Positions 43,578-51,753 of a DNA stretch of 64,000 nucleotides are shown piece after piece. Location of the stretch: NCBI GenBank assembly GCA_944320725.1, contig CALUIM010000012.1, positions 62,001-126,000 of the forward strand, in the 5' to 3' direction. The translations under genes and the position numbers were made by a program. Origin of the DNA: an uncultured Coriobacteriaceae bacterium (GTDB lineage Bacteria > Actinomycetota > Coriobacteriia > Coriobacteriales > Coriobacteriaceae). The notes under the pieces are model-generated. The model searched no databases. It had not been told where the DNA came from and saw nothing but the letters and a program-made list of their open reading frames with translations. How positions within the stretch are numbered: position 1 is the first letter of the stretch; each line of letters begins with the position of its first letter.

Positions 43578-44564
43578 ATGAGCGATTTCCTGACACGCAT
43601 GAAAGACGCCGCCAAGTCCGACGTCAAGACCATCGTCCTGCCCGAGGGCGAGGACCCGCGCACCATCGAGGCGGCGAAGAAGATCGTTGCCGAGGGTCTC
43701 GCCAACCTTGTTATTTTGGGCGATCCCGCAAAGATTGACGTCGAGGGCGTCACGGTTATCGATCCAACCTCCCCCACCGCCCCCAAGCACGAGGCCTATG
43801 CGCAGAAGTTCGCCGAGCTCCGCGCTAAGAAGGGCGTGACCATCGAGCAGGCCCGCGCCCAGATGATGGATGCCACCTACTACGGCACCATGATGGTCAA
43901 GATGGGTGATGCCGACGGCCTCGTCTCCGGCGCGTGCCACTCCACGGCAAACACGCTGCGCCCGGCGCTGCAGATCTTGAAGACCGCCCCGGGCACCAAG
44001 CTCGTCTCCGCCTTCATGGTCATGTGCACCCAGACCCCCGAATTCGGTGCCGACGGCACGCTGGTCTTCGCCGACTGCGGCCTGAACATCGCCCCGACCT
44101 CTGATGAGCTCTCCGAGATCGCCATTGCTTCTGCCAACTCCTTCAAGACGTTCATGGGCGATGTCGAGCCCAAGGTCGCTATGCTCTCCTACTCCACCAT
44201 GGGATCGGCCGGCGGCGACACGGCCAAGAAAGTCCAGGAAGCCACCGCGTTCGCCAAGGAAAAGGCTCCCGAGCTCGCCATCGATGGCGACCTGCAGCTC
44301 GATGCCGCCATCGTGCCCGAGGTAGCGCAGCTCAAAGCTCCTGAGTCCGCCGTGGCCGGCCATGCCAACGTGCTCGTGTTCCCCAACCTCGAGTGCGGCA
44401 ACATTGGCTACAAACTCGTCCAGCGTTTCGGGCGCGCCGATGCGTACGGCCCCATCCTTCAGGGCATCGCCAAGCCGGTAAACGATCTGTCCCGCGGCTG
44501 CTCCGCTGACGACATCGTGGGCGTCGTGGCCATCACCGCCGTTCAGGCCCAGATGGCCGAGTAG
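43578..44564 (+). CDS. pta: Phosphate acetyltransferase
   Basis: A 328-aa enzyme that interconverts acetyl-CoA and acetyl phosphate; with acetate kinase it yields ATP in fermentation. TIVLPEGEDPRTIEAA at the N-terminus, the DGLVSGACHSTANTLRPALQI segment, SYSTMGSAGGDTAKKV and the C-terminal VFPNLECGNIGYKLVQRFG and GPILQGIAKPVNDLSRGCSADDI are characteristic. This is the short class of about 330 aa without the N-terminal regulatory domain. CAAGGAGC precedes the ATG at 43578. ackA lies about 3 kb away on the other strand, not in one operon as usual. Confidence 0.97.
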   Translation: MSDFLTRMKDAAKSDVKTIVLPEGEDPRTIEAAKKIVAEGLANLVILGDPAKIDVEGVTVIDPTSPTAPKHEAYAQKFAELRAKKGVTIEQARAQMMDATYYGTMMVKMGDADGLVSGACHSTANTLRPALQILKTAPGTKLVSAFMVMCTQTPEFGADGTLVFADCGLNIAPTSDELSEIAIASANSFKTFMGDVEPKVAMLSYSTMGSAGGDTAKKVQEATAFAKEKAPELAIDGDLQLDAAIVPEVAQLKAPESAVAGHANVLVFPNLECGNIGYKLVQRFGRADAYGPILQGIAKPVNDLSRGCSADDIVGVVAITAVQAQMAE

Positions 44565-44590
44565 TCACACGCGCAATATAATCGCACCCC

Positions 44591-44675
44591 AAGCCCCGGA
44601 AAGTCTTTTCGGCCATCCTCTAAGCCCTTGCTTCGGATGTACCGGATTCTTTTCCGGGGCTTCCCATTTTCTTTC
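44591..44675 (+). terminator. Terminator after pta
   Basis: AAGCCCCGGAAA (44591-44602) pairs perfectly with TTTCCGGGGCTT (44651-44662), a 12-bp stem closing about 48 bases of loop, followed by CCCATTTTCTTTC. The long loop is unusual. Confidence 0.6.
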
Positions 44676-44763
44676 ATCAGATAATTACAATCGCGCTGAT
44701 TGGGTCAACATTCGCTGCGGATTTCCATGCACGCCGCGTTTTTCTCATTTCTACGATCATTTT
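44676..44763. other. AT-rich spacer between pta terminator and the inverted-repeat element
   Basis: About 90 bases with base composition clearly lower in GC than the genes. No gene or motif recognised. Confidence 0.4.
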
Positions 44764-44933
44764 TGTCATTTAGTTCAGATTCCGGAGCGCTGGGGCCCTG
44801 GATAGGCCATATTACTAGGAATGTATCTAATTTAGGCGGCATAATTCTATAATATCTAGAATTATGCCGCCACTTTGACCAGCTTTGAAAGGCTGATGCG
44901 CCTTGAAAGCTCCGGAATCTGAACTAAATGACA
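44764..44933. mobile_element. 170-bp MITE-like element with perfect 25-bp terminal inverted repeats
   Basis: The left end (44764-44788, beginning TGTCATTTAGTTCAG) and the right end (44909-44933) are exact reverse complements over 25 bases, and the element starts with TG and ends with CA. A second perfect inverted repeat lies inside (15-bp arms GGCGGCATAATTCTA / TAGAATTATGCCGCC, seven-base loop, about 44835-44871). The interior is AT-rich, unlike the flanking genes, and has no reading frame of note. This structure fits a non-autonomous miniature transposable element or IS remnant. No clear target duplication was seen (flanks ATTTT and TATTT are only similar), and no transposase is in the window. 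A stable hairpin/terminator with long arms is the alternative. Confidence 0.65.
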
Positions 44934-44985
44934 TATTTCAGGCTGTGATTCGTTTTTTTAATCGATATGCCTGTTCCCCAAGCGC

Positions 44986-46590
44986 TCATCCCCGCTGCGG
45001 AATGGTGAGCGTAAAGGTCGTAACGCCGTTCTCGCTCCTAGCCGTGATGTCTCCCCCGTGCGCGCGAGCAATCTCGCGGGCGATCGCCAAGCCAAGGCCA
45101 GCACCTCCCGTACTTGCACTCCGCGCGCTGCCTTCGCGGTAGAACTTCTCGAAGATCCTCTCAAGGTGGGCGGGCGATATCTCCTTGCCGTGGTCCACCA
45201 CGGCTATCGAGCAGTTGCCACACGACTTGTGCTCTGCAGCGGAATCTGCAGTTGAATCCACCTGAGCGATGACCTGTACCACGGAATTCGTATCTGCATA
45301 AGCCAGAGCGTTTCGCATGATGTTGCCCATAGCGCGGAACAGCTTTTCCGCATCGGCGAATATATCGGTTTCCTCCGGAGCACTCACAGCGATTTGGATG
45401 GCGCGCCGCGCCGCTTCCGGCTGAAACTCATCGGCAAGCTGCTCGCAGAAGGTCGCAAGGTCGAACCGGGAGCGCTCCAGCTCGAGCGAACCGATGTTGA
45501 AGCGCGTGATGTCAAAGAACCCATCCATCATCTCGTCAAGGCGATAGGCCTTGTTCAGCGCTGATGAAATATACCGCTCACGCTGCTGAGCAGGCATATC
45601 TGGCGCCTCGTCGAGCAATGACAGGTAGCCGATCACCGATGTAAGGGGCGTCTTGATATCGTGCGCGAGATAGGCAACGAGCTCATTTTTGCGCCCCTCC
45701 GCCTCGCGCGCCGCGCGCTCGCGCTGCTCTTGCTGCTTGCGTACGTCCTCGACCATCGCGCGGTCCTCGGTAACGTCATCGGGAAGATCGGGCAGCTGAT
45801 CACGCCCGTCGACGACCGCCCGCACCATCTCGTAAAGCGCATCGTATCGCACGAGCGGACGACGCAGCGATGTGGCAATGATGAGCACCGGGCCGCCCAT
45901 GATCGCGATTACGGTGCCTATGCGCAGCATCCATCCCAACAGCTCGTAGAGGGTGCTATCCGTACGGACAACGTGCCCGTCTCCGTAGGCGTTGTACGTT
46001 ACAAAGGGGTTACTGTCATCTGCCCATGAATAGACGACCGCGCTTTCGAGGTCATCTGCCAAAGCGAGCGCCGCTTCGGGGGCAACCCGGTCGAGCAAAC
46101 CAGCATCTTGCTCAAGCGCTGCTCGCAACGTGACGCGCGCCAGGTCATACGCGATGCTCTCGATCCCCCATTGGTCCGTCCATGTTTCCCAAAGCTCACC
46201 CATATCGTTGCGAGCCTGCTGCGCTGAGGCGAGCAGCGATTGCATGTCCGCCGATGTGGGCTGGAGCGAACCTTCGAGACAGCTCGCGAGGTATGTTGAC
46301 ACGAGATCCTTCTTGACATCCTCCTGGGCACGAGCAATCTCAAGCTTGAGGCTGGACCCAAGCTCGTCGGGCGAGACCTCCTCTTCTGTGTTCACGGCTG
46401 ATCGAAATGCGGTATAGAACGTCATACTCTGATTGAGCTCGAGCAGCACGAACCACATGCCAGCGAGTACCGCGAAAAAGAGTGCAAACAGGGCAACGAC
46501 GCGCACCATCTCGCGTTTGAACAGGCGCACACCGCGCGCAGAAAGGTGGTAACGAGAACGAATGGCGCATTCTTTCGCATGATTTAGCAT
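44986..46590 (-). CDS. VanS-like membrane sensor histidine kinase
   Basis: A 534-aa sensor kinase. Cytosolic N-terminus, first membrane helix about 31-52, a large extracytoplasmic sensing region of about 165 residues with many Ala/Glu/Gln helices and Trp clusters (LWETWTDQWGIE), second helix about 218-240, a HAMP-like linker, then HisKA with the phosphorylated His310 in LVAYLAHDIKTPLTSVIGYL, an N box (NIMRNALAYAD), G1 (VVDHGKEIS) and G2 (TGGAGLGLAIAREIARAHGGDI). HD-I-K-T-P-L is characteristic of VanS-type kinases, and the partner is a VanR-type regulator. The signal cannot be inferred. Its start overlaps the regulator stop by 7 bases. Confidence 0.92.
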   Translation of the reverse strand: MLNHAKECAIRSRYHLSARGVRLFKREMVRVVALFALFFAVLAGMWFVLLELNQSMTFYTAFRSAVNTEEEVSPDELGSSLKLEIARAQEDVKKDLVSTYLASCLEGSLQPTSADMQSLLASAQQARNDMGELWETWTDQWGIESIAYDLARVTLRAALEQDAGLLDRVAPEAALALADDLESAVVYSWADDSNPFVTYNAYGDGHVVRTDSTLYELLGWMLRIGTVIAIMGGPVLIIATSLRRPLVRYDALYEMVRAVVDGRDQLPDLPDDVTEDRAMVEDVRKQQEQRERAAREAEGRKNELVAYLAHDIKTPLTSVIGYLSLLDEAPDMPAQQRERYISSALNKAYRLDEMMDGFFDITRFNIGSLELERSRFDLATFCEQLADEFQPEAARRAIQIAVSAPEETDIFADAEKLFRAMGNIMRNALAYADTNSVVQVIAQVDSTADSAAEHKSCGNCSIAVVDHGKEISPAHLERIFEKFYREGSARSASTGGAGLGLAIAREIARAHGGDITARSENGVTTFTLTIPQRG

Positions 46591-47324
46591 GATGAACCCT
46601 CCGTTTCTGGTGGTAGCGGATGCTTGGTGTTACATACGCCCGTTGCCAAGCGGTAGCCCACACCCCACACCGTCACAATATGCTCGCTCGCAGGGTCGAC
46701 CGCCGCGAGCTTGCGACGAAGACGCCGGATATAAACCATGACGGAGTTGCGCGAGGACGGAAGCGGATCCTCGTGCCAAGCGCTTCGGTAGAGCTCGCCG
46801 GTTGGTACCGCCGCTCCACCGGCGCGCGCAAGCGCAACGAGCAGATCGAACTCCGTGGGCGTGAGCTCGAGCGCAACGTCCATGAGCTCGGCGGTGCGTC
46901 TCATAAGATCGCACGTCACCGGACCGCATCGGACCACGGTTGCGCTCTCAGGACCAGCATGGCCACGCGCGCGTCTCAAATGAGCCTTGATGCGCGCCAC
47001 CAGACCACGGGGCTTGAAGGGCTTGGTTACGTAATCGTCGGCACCCACGGCGAATCCTGCAACTTGAGAGATATCGGTGTCCTTCGCCGTAAGAAACAGC
47101 ACGGGAACCTGTGAGGTGGCGCGGATGCGACGACACACCTCGTAGCCATCCATCTCGGGCATCATGATGTCGAGCACCACCATGTCGATGTCGTGCTCCT
47201 CGAGCAGCGCGAGCGCCGCCCGTCCGCTTGTGCAGGTGAGCGCCTCGATTCCCTCACGTCGCAAAAGCTCGGCCACGATGGCAACAACATCAGGCTCGTC
47301 ATCGCAGATCAACACCGTTGACAT
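46584..47324 (-). CDS. OmpR/VanR-family response regulator
   Basis: A 246-aa regulator with a receiver domain (about 1-115) and an OmpR/PhoB winged-helix domain (about 130-230). Acidic pocket DDE at 8-10, phosphorylated Asp52 in VVLDIMMPEMDG, Thr in FLTAKD and Lys in YVTKPFKPRGL. The DNA-binding domain contains ELTPTEFDLLVALARAGGAAVPTGELYRSAW and SSRNSVMVYIRRLRRKL…VWGVGYRL. AAGGAGG precedes the ATG. Co-transcribed with the kinase. No vanH-vanA-vanX cluster is nearby, so it is not a vancomycin resistance operon. An envelope-related target is plausible but not shown. Confidence 0.93.
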   Translation of the reverse strand: MSTVLICDDEPDVVAIVAELLRREGIEALTCTSGRAALALLEEHDIDMVVLDIMMPEMDGYEVCRRIRATSQVPVLFLTAKDTDISQVAGFAVGADDYVTKPFKPRGLVARIKAHLRRARGHAGPESATVVRCGPVTCDLMRRTAELMDVALELTPTEFDLLVALARAGGAAVPTGELYRSAWHEDPLPSSRNSVMVYIRRLRRKLAAVDPASEHIVTVWGVGYRLATGVCNTKHPLPPETEGSSC

Positions 47325-47471
47325 CACGTCCTCCTTCCGCTGGCATCTTTCCAGCGCGCGCTTTTTCACCTTCATGGTATGCCTTGGGCGCAATGCGGCT
47401 GCATACGAGCGCTTGTTTTCAGCATTGTTCAGAGATGGCGCGGGCAAGACGCTCCCCTTGCACGCCAAACG

Positions 47472-47503
47472 CAAAAAGGCCGCCGGCTGAAATGCCGGCG
47501 GCC
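47472..47503 (-). terminator. Strong terminator after ackA
   Basis: Perfect 10-bp stem (GGCCGCCGGC / GCCGGCGGCC), six-base loop, followed on the minus strand by TTTTTGCGTTT. About 30 bases past the ackA stop. Confidence 0.9.
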
Positions 47504-47532
47504 CGTCAAGTCGTCTTGCGATAGCTTTGACG

Positions 47533-48699
47533 TTAGCCCAGAAGCGCCTCGACGTCGAGCGCAATCATGAGCTCCTCGTTCGTGGGAACGACGAGCACCT
47601 TGATCGCCGAGTCGGGCGTAGAGATGACGCGCGGATCATCCGAGCGCACCGCGTTGAGCTCGGGATCGATCTTCACACCCATCCAGCCCAGGCGCTCGGC
47701 AACGGCAGCACGGAGGTAGTCGGAGTTCTCGCCAATACCAGCGGTGTACACCATGGTGTCGACGCCCTCCATGGAAGCAGCCATCTCGGCGAAGAGCTGC
47801 GCCACGCGGTAGGTGAACATCTCGACGGCGACCTTGCAGTCGTTGTTGCCCTCCTCCATGCCGGCGATAACGTCGCGGGAGTCGCTCGAGACACCAGAAA
47901 CGGCGAGCAGACCGGACTGCTTATTCATCATGGTATCGATCTCGTCGATGGACATGCCGGCCTCGCGATAGAGGTAGAACACCGTCGCCGGATCGAGCGT
48001 GCCGCAGCGCGTGCCCATGATGAGGCCGTCGAGCGGGGTGAGACCCATGGTGGTGTCCTTGCAGCGGCCATCCTCGATGGCGCAGAGGCTCGCACCGGAG
48101 CCCAGGTGGCAGCTGACAACCTTATGCGCCTCGCCGCCCAAGAACTCGTTGACGGTACGCCAGATATAGCGATGGCTCGTACCGTGAGCGCCGTACTTAC
48201 GCACATGGTACTTGTCGACCACGTCACGCGGCAGGGCATAGCGCCATGCGTGCTCGGGCATGTTGTAGTGGAACGCGGTATCGGGAACGATCACGTTGCC
48301 CAGATCGGGGAACATATCGCGGCAGATCTCGATAACGTCGGCCTCGGCGTAGTTGTGCAGCGGCGCCAGCGGGGCAACCTCGCGCACCCAACCGAGCGTC
48401 TCGTCGGTCACGACGGCGGACTCGGGGAAGTACCAGCCACCCTGCACCACGCGATGGCCGATGCCCTCGATGGGGGCGTCGACACCCTTGAGTAGATCGA
48501 ATACGTGGCCAACGGCGGTGCGATGATCGGGCATCTCGACCTCGAGCGTGCCCTTCTCGCCGTTCAGTGTGTAACCGATGAACGAACCATCGATGCCGAT
48601 GCGCTCGCAGTTGCCCTTGGCGAAGACCGTACCGGTCTGGGTGTCGAGCAGCTGGAACTTAAGGCTCGAGCTACCGGCGTTGATAACGAGAACGTTCAT
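47533..48699 (-). CDS. ackA: Acetate kinase
   Basis: A 388-aa ASKHA-fold kinase that makes ATP from acetyl phosphate and ADP. Signatures: VLVINAGSSSLKFQL (family signature 1), GHRVVQGGWYF, FDTAFH-type (VPDTAFHYNMPEHAW), YGAHGTSHRYI, SCHLGSGASLCAIEDGRCKDTTMGLTPLDGLIMGTRCG, and MVYTAGIGENSDYLR. GGGGAG precedes the ATG at 48699. The partner pta is on the opposite strand about 3 kb to the left, with the MITE-like element and the two-component pair between them. It may share transcription with the HIT gene upstream (87 bases). Confidence 0.97.
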   Translation of the reverse strand: MNVLVINAGSSSLKFQLLDTQTGTVFAKGNCERIGIDGSFIGYTLNGEKGTLEVEMPDHRTAVGHVFDLLKGVDAPIEGIGHRVVQGGWYFPESAVVTDETLGWVREVAPLAPLHNYAEADVIEICRDMFPDLGNVIVPDTAFHYNMPEHAWRYALPRDVVDKYHVRKYGAHGTSHRYIWRTVNEFLGGEAHKVVSCHLGSGASLCAIEDGRCKDTTMGLTPLDGLIMGTRCGTLDPATVFYLYREAGMSIDEIDTMMNKQSGLLAVSGVSSDSRDVIAGMEEGNNDCKVAVEMFTYRVAQLFAEMAASMEGVDTMVYTAGIGENSDYLRAAVAERLGWMGVKIDPELNAVRSDDPRVISTPDSAIKVLVVPTNEELMIALDVEALLG

Positions 48700-48786
48700 G
48701 AGACTCCCCTCGTGAAGACCATCGGCCGTCACACACGGCGGCCACATACAGTTTAATCATACCGCAGAATGAAGGACGGGCGCGGC

Positions 48787-49122
48787 TTAGACCAGACCCT
48801 CACCAAGGTCCTTGCCGCCCAGCACGTGCATATGAAGGTGCATCACCGTCTGACCCGCCGCGGCGCCGGTATTGGCGATCACGCGAAAGCCCTCGTCGAG
48901 GCCTTTAATCCGTGCGACCTCGGCGATGGCGTGAGTCATCGCCTCGAGCACCGCTCCGGGCACACCGTCGACGATGTTCTCGAAATGCTGCTTGGGAACG
49001 ACGAGCGTGTGAACCGGCGCTTGGGGATTAAGGTCGTCAAATGCGATGACGAGCTCGTCTTCGTACACAACGGTGGACGGGATCTCGTGGTTGGCGATCT
49101 TGCAGAAAATGCAATCAGACAT
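48787..49122 (-). CDS. HIT-family (HINT-type) nucleotide hydrolase
   Basis: A 111-aa histidine-triad protein; HINT members hydrolyse nucleoside phosphoramidates. N-terminal CIFCKIANHEIPSTVVYEDE binds the purine; the triad is QTVMHLHMHVLGGKD (His-x-His-x-His). Full-length for the HINT branch. Lies in a tight same-strand run after xseB (29 bases). Confidence 0.95.
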   Translation of the reverse strand: MSDCIFCKIANHEIPSTVVYEDELVIAFDDLNPQAPVHTLVVPKQHFENIVDGVPGAVLEAMTHAIAEVARIKGLDEGFRVIANTGAAAGQTVMHLHMHVLGGKDLGEGLV

Positions 49123-49151
49123 GGAAGCTCCTCTCGTGCATTACCGGTAGT

Positions 49152-49418
49152 TTACAGCTTCAGCTCATCCGAGGTGTCGGCGGGGCCAGCATCGACAAGG
49201 GTATCGCCACCGTCGACGTCCTTCATAAGAACGCTCACCTTCTGCTCGGCATCGGCCAGGCGCTCACGAAGGCTGCGCAACAACTCGACGCCGCGCGTAT
49301 AGCTCTCGAGCGACTCCTCGAGCTCCATATCACCCGATTCAAGTGCGCGAATAATGCGCTCGAGCTCCTGAGACGCCTCCTTGTAGCTCAGATCTGCTAC
49401 GGGTTTCTGATCTGCCAT
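49152..49418 (-). CDS. xseB: Exodeoxyribonuclease VII small subunit
   Basis: An 88-aa helical protein that binds the C-terminal coiled coil of XseA to form exonuclease VII, which degrades single-stranded DNA to oligonucleotides. SYKEASQELERIIRALESGDMELEESLESYTRGVELLR is the family-defining helical pair; the C-terminal 25 residues are acidic. Adjacent to xseA (28 bases). Confidence 0.95.
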   Translation of the reverse strand: MADQKPVADLSYKEASQELERIIRALESGDMELEESLESYTRGVELLRSLRERLADAEQKVSVLMKDVDGGDTLVDAGPADTSDELKL

Positions 49419-49446
49419 GCTCTATGCCTTTCTCTCAGGGTATGCA

Positions 49447-50895
49447 CTACCCGTTGTCTACCACACCGGTTACCGTACCGGCAACCTCGCCATCGCCAAA
49501 GCGCACGCGCAGCGCATCGCCCGGCGCGAAGTTCTTGGCACTCGTCGCAACTCCGCGCTCGTCGTACGCGATGGCATAACCGCGCGCGAGCACCTTGAGC
49601 GGCGAGAGCGCATCGAGCTTCGCCGCCTGTGCCGCAAGGCCCGCGCGGTGCCCGGCGAGCAACGACTCACCCGCCCCATCGAGCCGCGAGGCGGCAAGCT
49701 CAAGGGCGGGGCGCGGTGCAGAGATAGATGCGCTCGCTGCACGGAGACGCGTCGCAAGATCGGCAACCGCACGCGCGAATCGCTCCTGCGCCTGCACGCC
49801 TGCGCGCTCGAAGCGGTCGGCCGTCTGCACAAGCTCGGAGGCACGACGCTCGACGATGTACCCTGGGCTGGTAAGACAACCATGTCGAGCAAACGCCTCG
49901 GTTGTGCGCCGCTCCTGCGCGAGCGTCGCCGAAATCGCCTGGCGAGCGCGCTGCGCACACGCAACGAGGTCGCGACGGGCGGCTTGCACGATGCCAGAGG
50001 TCGCCGTCGCCAAGCGCCGCTCGCGCGTGGCAAGCAGCTCGGCAAGCTCGGTGATGGCAGGAGCCACCGACTCTGCTGCCGCCGTAGGCGTCGAGCAGCG
50101 CCGATCGCTTACCATGTCGCAAATCGAGGTATCGGGCTCGTGCCCGATACCCGTGATTACGGGGACGGGACACGCGGCAACAGCGCGCGCAAGCTCTTCA
50201 TCGTTGAAGGTCATGAGATCCTCGAAGGAACCGCCGCCGCGCACCAGCAAGATGCAATCGGGCGCAAGGTCGAGCGCCGCGGCGCGGGCAAGCCCCTCGA
50301 TGAGCTCGGCGGGCGCACCGTCGCCTTGTACCTTCGCACCCACGCATACGAGCTCCACAAGCGGGTTTCTGCGGCGCAGCGTGCGCTTCACATCGTCGAT
50401 AACGGCGCCGGAAAGCGACGTCACCACGGCAACACGCGTGCAAAACGCGGGGATGCGCCGCTTGCGCGCGTCGTCCATAAGGCCCTCGCGCCGCAGCTTC
50501 TCGGCAAGCGCTGCAACCTGCTGGCGCAGCAATCCCTCCCCCGCCAGCGCCAGCGAACGCGCCACGAAGCTCATACGGCCCGTGGGTTTATAGAGATTGA
50601 AGCCGCCGGTCAGCAGCACCTGCATACCGTCGCGCAGCTCAAACGCGCATTTCGCATAGACGCCGCGCCACACGATGCAGTCAACCGCACTCGAGTCGTC
50701 CTTGATCTGGAAGTAGCAGTGACCGCTCCGTGCGTTAGGGCCGCGAAAACCCGTCACCTCGCCGAGCATCGTAATCTGCGGCAACGCATCGAGCGCACCG
50801 GCGGCGAGTTCAACCGCCTGGGTGACGGAAAGCGCGTCTTTCGCCGTGCCACGCGGTGCGGACGCGGCTGTACCCGTTAGATTCCAAGCGCCCAC
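49447..50895 (-). CDS. xseA: Exodeoxyribonuclease VII large subunit
   Basis: The 482-aa catalytic subunit of exonuclease VII. An N-terminal OB-fold (about 20-120, LGEVTGFRGPNARSGHCYFQIKD), the central nuclease domain with VVTSLSGAVIDDVKRTL, LLVRGGGSFEDLMTFNDEELARAV and GIGHEPDTSICDMVSDRRCSTPTAAAE, then a long Ala/Arg-rich coiled coil (about 290-420) and a short C-terminal barrel (KVLARGYAIAYDERG). The GTG start is preceded by GGAGG. Co-transcribed with xseB and the HIT gene. Confidence 0.96.
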   Translation of the reverse strand: MGAWNLTGTAASAPRGTAKDALSVTQAVELAAGALDALPQITMLGEVTGFRGPNARSGHCYFQIKDDSSAVDCIVWRGVYAKCAFELRDGMQVLLTGGFNLYKPTGRMSFVARSLALAGEGLLRQQVAALAEKLRREGLMDDARKRRIPAFCTRVAVVTSLSGAVIDDVKRTLRRRNPLVELVCVGAKVQGDGAPAELIEGLARAAALDLAPDCILLVRGGGSFEDLMTFNDEELARAVAACPVPVITGIGHEPDTSICDMVSDRRCSTPTAAAESVAPAITELAELLATRERRLATATSGIVQAARRDLVACAQRARQAISATLAQERRTTEAFARHGCLTSPGYIVERRASELVQTADRFERAGVQAQERFARAVADLATRLRAASASISAPRPALELAASRLDGAGESLLAGHRAGLAAQAAKLDALSPLKVLARGYAIAYDERGVATSAKNFAPGDALRVRFGDGEVAGTVTGVVDNG

Positions 50896-51030
50896 GAAGC
50901 CTCCTTATCCTTCGATTCGTCGATGACAAGCATACGGCATCGCCCGGACACGCATCCAGCAGCTCCCTTGGCCGATGCCGGCCAACAGCACGCGATGATG
51001 CCACCCGAGAGAGGCGGCCCGCCCCTTCTG

Positions 51031-51735
51031 CTACGACCGATCGGAGCGCTGCAGGCGCCCCATGAGGTACAGCAGCTGCATAATCGAGGTCAGCGCAGCC
51101 GCCACATACGTGAACGCGGCAGCCGTGAGCACCTTGCGCGCGCCCTGGATCTGCTGGACGCTCATGCCGGAGTCCTCGATATAGGCAACGGCACGGCGAC
51201 TTGCATCGATCTCGACAGGCAACGTGACCAGCTGGAAGATGACAGAGAAGGCAAACAGCGCAATGGAGAGCGTCTGAAGGCCGGCGAGATTCATGGCGAC
51301 GCCGAGCATGAAGACCACGATCCACGCACTCTGCGTGAAGCTCACCACCGGCGCGAGCGTCTGGCGCACCTTCATGAATCCATACCCCTGTGCGCGCTGA
51401 ACCGCATGGCCCGCCTCGTGGCAGGCAACCGCCACGCTTGCCACCGAGCCGCCCGACAGGTTCTCGGTCGAGAGGTACAGATTGTTGTCGCGCGGGTCGT
51501 AGTGGTCGGTGAGCCTGCCGTCGACGTGCTTGATGCCCACCTCGGTGCATCCCGCCTCGTTCAGCATGCGACGCGCCACCTCGGAGCCGGTGTCGCCGTC
51601 AGAGGGCACCTGCGCCCAGCGCTTGTACGTGTTGTTGATATAGGTCTGAGCAAGAAAACCCAACGCGATCGAGGCGGCAACCAAGATGAGGTACGCCGGA
51701 TCGATCCCGAATCCATAGCCATAGTACAGCGGCAT
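51031..51735 (-). CDS. Membrane-embedded zinc metallopeptidase (YugP/DUF2268-like neutral peptidase)
   Basis: A 234-aa integral membrane protein of the YugP zinc-peptidase family. An N-terminal membrane helix (about 8-30), a soluble part with DHYDPRDNNLYLSTENL, the zinc motif VACHEAGHAVQRAQG (HExxH), and three or four further helices in the C-terminal half. Function unknown; members are predicted to cut membrane or secreted proteins. GGAGGGC precedes the ATG. It follows rnd after 18 bases on the same strand, so they are co-transcribed. Confidence 0.9.
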   Translation of the reverse strand: MPLYYGYGFGIDPAYLILVAASIALGFLAQTYINNTYKRWAQVPSDGDTGSEVARRMLNEAGCTEVGIKHVDGRLTDHYDPRDNNLYLSTENLSGGSVASVAVACHEAGHAVQRAQGYGFMKVRQTLAPVVSFTQSAWIVVFMLGVAMNLAGLQTLSIALFAFSVIFQLVTLPVEIDASRRAVAYIEDSGMSVQQIQGARKVLTAAAFTYVAAALTSIMQLLYLMGRLQRSDRS

Positions 51736-51753
51736 TGCATGCCCTCCGAATCG

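Noticed and set aside
44986-47324. Vancomycin resistance operon
   Set aside because: Only the kinase and regulator resemble VanS/VanR; no vanH, vanA/B or vanX-type gene is present.
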